From Crocinitomicaceae bacterium (lineage in GTDB: Bacteria > Bacteroidota > Bacteroidia > Flavobacteriales_D > Crocinitomicaceae), in contig JANQWC010000016.1 in assembly GCA_030730025.1 (NCBI GenBank), forward strand, positions 1 to 37,664: 37,664 nt of DNA. Reading direction: 5' to 3'. Below, piece after piece: positions 34,790 to 37,664 of the stretch (positions are counted from its first letter, which is position 1; every line of letters begins with the position of its first letter). Below the pieces are notes generated by a model. The model saw only the letters and a program-made list of their open reading frames with translations. It had not been told where the DNA came from and did not search any database. Made by a program: the position numbers and the translations under genes.

Positions 34790-34819
34790 CAAAGTTAATT
34801 CTTTCATGACAATATCAAT
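34790..34819 (-). promoter_or_regulatory. Promoter of the ABC-F run: ATTG, 18 nt, TAACTTTG
   Basis: The -7 box TAACTTTG (34790-34797, minus strand) is exact and ends 4 nt before the ABC-F ATG. ATTG at 34816-34819 stands 18 nt upstream as a -33 element, much like the ATTG with 19-nt spacing of the rRNA promoter in this window. Confidence 0.65.
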
Positions 34820-34910
34820 TGGGGCATGATTTTTGTTTGCAAAAGGCAACAATATTCCGTTTTTTTTGTTACATTGTCAAACTCTTACTTAATTTAAATA
34901 CAATTTCAAC

Positions 34911-35105
34911 ATGGGAAGACCTCCAACTAAACCAGCCAGACTACGCAACGGATTCTATATAGAAGTTAAATCGCAAGGTTCTTCAGCCATCTTAATACGC
35001 AGAGATACCCGTGAGCAAATGCTCGTCGCCGCCGAAGATTACGCCCGTACCAAAAACGTCACCATTAAAGGAGAAATGCGCAATGACAAATGGATCGCTG
35101 AATAG
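34911..35105 (+). CDS. Small basic protein with AT-hook-like N-terminus
   Basis: The 64-residue product starts GRPPTKPARLRNGFYIEV. GRPP followed by basic residues recalls an AT-hook, and the rest (SSAILIRRDTREQMLVAAEDYARTKNVTIKGE) is a compact charged segment. It looks like a small nucleic-acid-binding protein, but no family is recognised. Its last 23 nt overlap the next gene in another frame. A possible promoter is TTTG (34865-34868), 21 nt, then TAATTTAA (34890-34897), which is weak. Confidence 0.75.
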   Translation: MGRPPTKPARLRNGFYIEVKSQGSSAILIRRDTREQMLVAAEDYARTKNVTIKGEMRNDKWIAE

Positions 35106-35664
35106 TTACCGCTTTTCTTTTTGGATCCCGCTTTTCGCTGGTCTATTAATTCTGGTTCCGGTCTTCATCTGGTCAGGATTCATATTCTTGGCCAAAATCG
35201 ATGGCTTTGTTGTACTCTTCTTATTGCTCGTGGCTATGCGCAAATGGTTTGCCTTAGCAAGAACCAATAACAATAGGGTCGAGCGCGTGCAGCTTTCTAC
35301 CAATGATCTATTTCTCCTTCAACAAATCATTCCCTCCTTTAAGCATTTGCCCAGTTCAGCGCAGCGCATCTTGACCGATCAAATCGGTTTGTTCCTAGCT
35401 GAAGCGCAATTTAAAGGTACTTGGACGCCAAAAGCGCAGTTTACGATAGGTGTGGCTGTCGCTTTGGCAACTTGGGATGCCGGTTATCTAAACAAACAAC
35501 ATTGGGTGCTTTGCGCTGCAGAAAACAACACCTATTATATAGCAGACCTCCCAGAACACATTCTAGAGGTGCCTGTCTTTGTCGTGTCTGAACACACCCT
35601 TTCGGCACTGCTCAGCAGCGAATGCGTTGTATCCTTGAAAAAGGTTATCGAACGCCTCTCATAA
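35083..35664 (+). CDS. Membrane protein with partial resemblance to MtfA, no HExxH
   Basis: The 193-residue product has two hydrophobic segments (about residues 12-32 and 38-55) and a soluble part. The segment FKHLPSSAQRILTDQIGLFLAEAQFKG followed by FTIGVAVALATW resembles the start of MtfA-type zinc peptidases (a long helix ending in FLxxKxFxG, then the IAAxA helix). The HExxH zinc motif is absent and the protein ends early, so peptidase activity is not expected. ATG at 35083 sits 7-12 nt after AAAGGAG, a rare good Shine-Dalgarno in this window, inside the end of the preceding gene. Confidence 0.65.
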   Translation: MTNGSLNSYRFSFWIPLFAGLLILVPVFIWSGFIFLAKIDGFVVLFLLLVAMRKWFALARTNNNRVERVQLSTNDLFLLQQIIPSFKHLPSSAQRILTDQIGLFLAEAQFKGTWTPKAQFTIGVAVALATWDAGYLNKQHWVLCAAENNTYYIADLPEHILEVPVFVVSEHTLSALLSSECVVSLKKVIERLS

Positions 35665-35675
35665 ATACTGCTATA

Positions 35676-35699
35676 AATCAAACAGTTAGATTTTTGATT
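35676..35699 (+). other. Weak hairpin between the last protein gene and the rRNA promoter
   Basis: AATCAAA (35676-35682) and TTTGATT (35693-35699) form a 7-bp AU-rich stem with a 10-nt loop. It is followed by an A-run rather than a T-run, so it is a doubtful terminator. Nothing else coding is visible between 35665 and the rRNA leader. Confidence 0.3.
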
Positions 35700-35731
35700 G
35701 AAAAAAAATTAAAATTTCTTTCAAAAAAGCA

Positions 35732-35761
35732 TTGCGGAACGAAAAAGAGTACATATCTTTG
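35732..35761 (+). promoter_or_regulatory. rRNA operon promoter: ATTG, 19 nt, TATCTTTG
   Basis: TATCTTTG at 35754-35761 is an exact TAnnTTTG, preceded by TTG at 35732-35734 (ATTG in context) at the optimal 19-nt spacing. The transcript should start near 35767, leaving a leader of about 175 nt before 16S. AT-rich runs upstream (35699-35727) could act as an UP-like element. Confidence 0.75.
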
Positions 35762-35819
35762 CACCCCGCAATTGAGACAACGGTCTGACACAAACGGGAA
35801 GATTAAAAGAGTAAAGATG

Positions 35820-35841
35820 AGTAAGAGCGGGAGTTCTTACT
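35820..35841 (+). other. rRNA leader hairpin
   Basis: AGTAAGA (35820-35826) and TCTTACT (35835-35841) make a perfect 7-bp stem with an 8-nt loop. It stands just upstream of the boxA-like sequence, a position typical of the antitermination leader. Confidence 0.5.
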
Positions 35842-35856
35842 GATTACATAAGACAA

Positions 35857-35865
35857 GTTCTTTGA
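35857..35865 (+). promoter_or_regulatory. boxA-like antitermination sequence GTTCTTTGA
   Basis: This resembles boxA of rRNA leaders (E. coli TGCTCTTTA) and lies between the leader hairpin and the 16S precursor stem, where NusB/NusE would load. The assignment is by similarity and position. Confidence 0.5.
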
Positions 35866-35867
35866 AG

Positions 35868-35897
35868 TATTGAGAAATAAGGAAACAGCGTTTTTAA
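35868..35897 (+). other. 5' arm of the 16S precursor stem
   Basis: Positions 35868-35897 can pair with 37519-37547 on the other side of 16S, as 29 base pairs (including six G-U pairs) with one bulged A at 35880. The first pair is 35868 with 37547 and the last is 35897 with 37519. This is the arrangement cut by RNase III in other bacteria. Confidence 0.8.
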
Positions 35898-35943
35898 GAA
35901 TAAAAACAAACATACTCGAGCTCTTAAAATTCGAAGTTATTAT

Positions 35944-37468
<1,525 letters not shown>

Positions 37469-37518
37469 CTAGAGAAAACAAAAACAGAAGGAGAGCCGAT
37501 GTTATGTGGTTTTTAAGA

Positions 37519-37547
37519 TTGGAAATGTTGTTTTCTATTTCTCGATA
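37519..37547 (+). other. 3' arm of the 16S precursor stem
   Basis: The partner of 35868-35897, lying about 50 nt after the 16S 3' end, as expected for a precursor helix enclosing the whole 16S molecule. Confidence 0.8.
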
Positions 37548-37571
37548 ATATTAATGCGAAAGCGAGAGTCC

Positions 37572-37597
37572 TCCCTACGGGAAAGAGCTAGTAGGGA
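37572..37597 (+). other. Spacer hairpin before tRNA-Ile, with a competing pairing
   Basis: TCCCTAC (37572-37578) and GTAGGGA (37591-37597) form a 7-bp stem with a 12-nt loop. The right arm and its continuation, GGGAACTAT, can alternatively pair with ATAGTCCC at 37611-37618, which includes the first bases of the tRNA. The rest of the 16S-tRNA spacer (37469-37612) contains the 16S stem arm and otherwise nothing recognised. Confidence 0.5.
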
Positions 37598-37612
37598 ACT
37601 ATGTTTTTTAAT

Positions 37613-37664
37613 AGTCCCGTAGCTCAGTTGGTTAGAGCACTACACTGATAATGTAGGGGTCAGC
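37613..37664 (+). tRNA. tRNA-Ile (GAT), truncated by the window edge
   Basis: The D-arm region GTAGCTCAGTTGGTTAGAGC and the anticodon arm with GAT at 37647-37649 (loop CTGATAA) identify the tRNA-Ile(GAT) usual in bacterial 16S-23S spacers. About 52 nt are present; the T arm and acceptor 3' strand lie outside the window. By alignment the acceptor begins AGTCCCG, so base 1 would be A rather than the usual G. Confidence 0.95.

Noticed and set aside
34798..34910. GACAAT and ATTGTC (6-bp dyad) around the ABC-F / 34911 divergent region
   Set aside because: The arms are short and about 60 nt apart in an AT-rich stretch, so they are likely chance.
35818..35843. Eight-codon frame in the rRNA leader as a leader peptide
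   Set aside because: It overlaps the 7-bp leader hairpin, lies in an untranslated rRNA transcript, and has no ribosome-binding context.

Overview
The window is a continuous piece of chromosome from a Gram-negative member of the Bacteroidota, most likely order Flavobacteriales (Crocinitomicaceae/Cryomorphaceae-like; the family is a guess from the 16S text and gene content). The 16S gene at the right edge is of Bacteroidota type and ends in an intact CCTCC anti-Shine-Dalgarno. Many upstream regions carry the Bacteroidota -7 box TAnnTTTG instead of E. coli-type promoters. An outer membrane is implied by LpxB, a LolD-like ATPase and predicted beta-barrel proteins. I see no mobile elements, CRISPR arrays or phage genes. 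Genes are packed tightly, with many 1-4 nt overlaps and no gene-free stretch over 300 nt. This is mostly core genome.

Layout. 1-1030: tail of an upstream gene, a di-haem-motif lipoprotein, and a convergent small membrane protein. 1035-6519: NlpC/P60 protein and glyA on the minus strand, divergent from a plus-strand surE / small membrane protein / lpxB / SpoIID-like cluster. 6545-11287: minus strand, with a DivIC/FtsB-like protein, an exported unknown, and methylmalonyl-CoA mutase mutB-mutA. 11378-14890: two exported, probably outer-membrane proteins, then a sigma-70-family factor with a 55-residue membrane-anchored partner (14723-14890). 14925-17885: pyrD, HMG-CoA lyase and two unknown envelope proteins. 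17882-22776: minus-strand run menB-pepD-ribBA-lolD-TIGR02757. 22991-27264: LuxR-type response regulator, GH20 hexosaminidase, cystathionine beta-synthase. 27271-32081: BtuF-like binding protein, MerR regulator, NlpC/P60, YhhQ transporter, MFS transporter, MsrB-MsrA fusion. 32097-34785: ferredoxin, Rieske-like lipoprotein and ABC-F ATPase. 34911-35664: a basic 64-residue protein overlapping a probable MtfA-like membrane protein. 35730-37664: rRNA operon start (promoter, leader, 16S, spacer, partial tRNA-Ile).

Two observations stand out. First, at least five genes have a strict TAnnTTTG box ending only 3-5 nt before the ATG, and two more have a one-mismatch box at the same distance. This implies leaderless or almost leaderless mRNAs. 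Second, the sequences flanking 16S can form a 29-bp stem with one bulge, the expected precursor-processing helix. No clearly new defence or biosynthetic system was found. The most interesting uncharacterised units are the sigma factor with its tiny membrane partner, the di-haem-motif lipoprotein, the two-gene outer-membrane unit, and the Rieske-like lipoprotein that appears to have lost cluster ligands.
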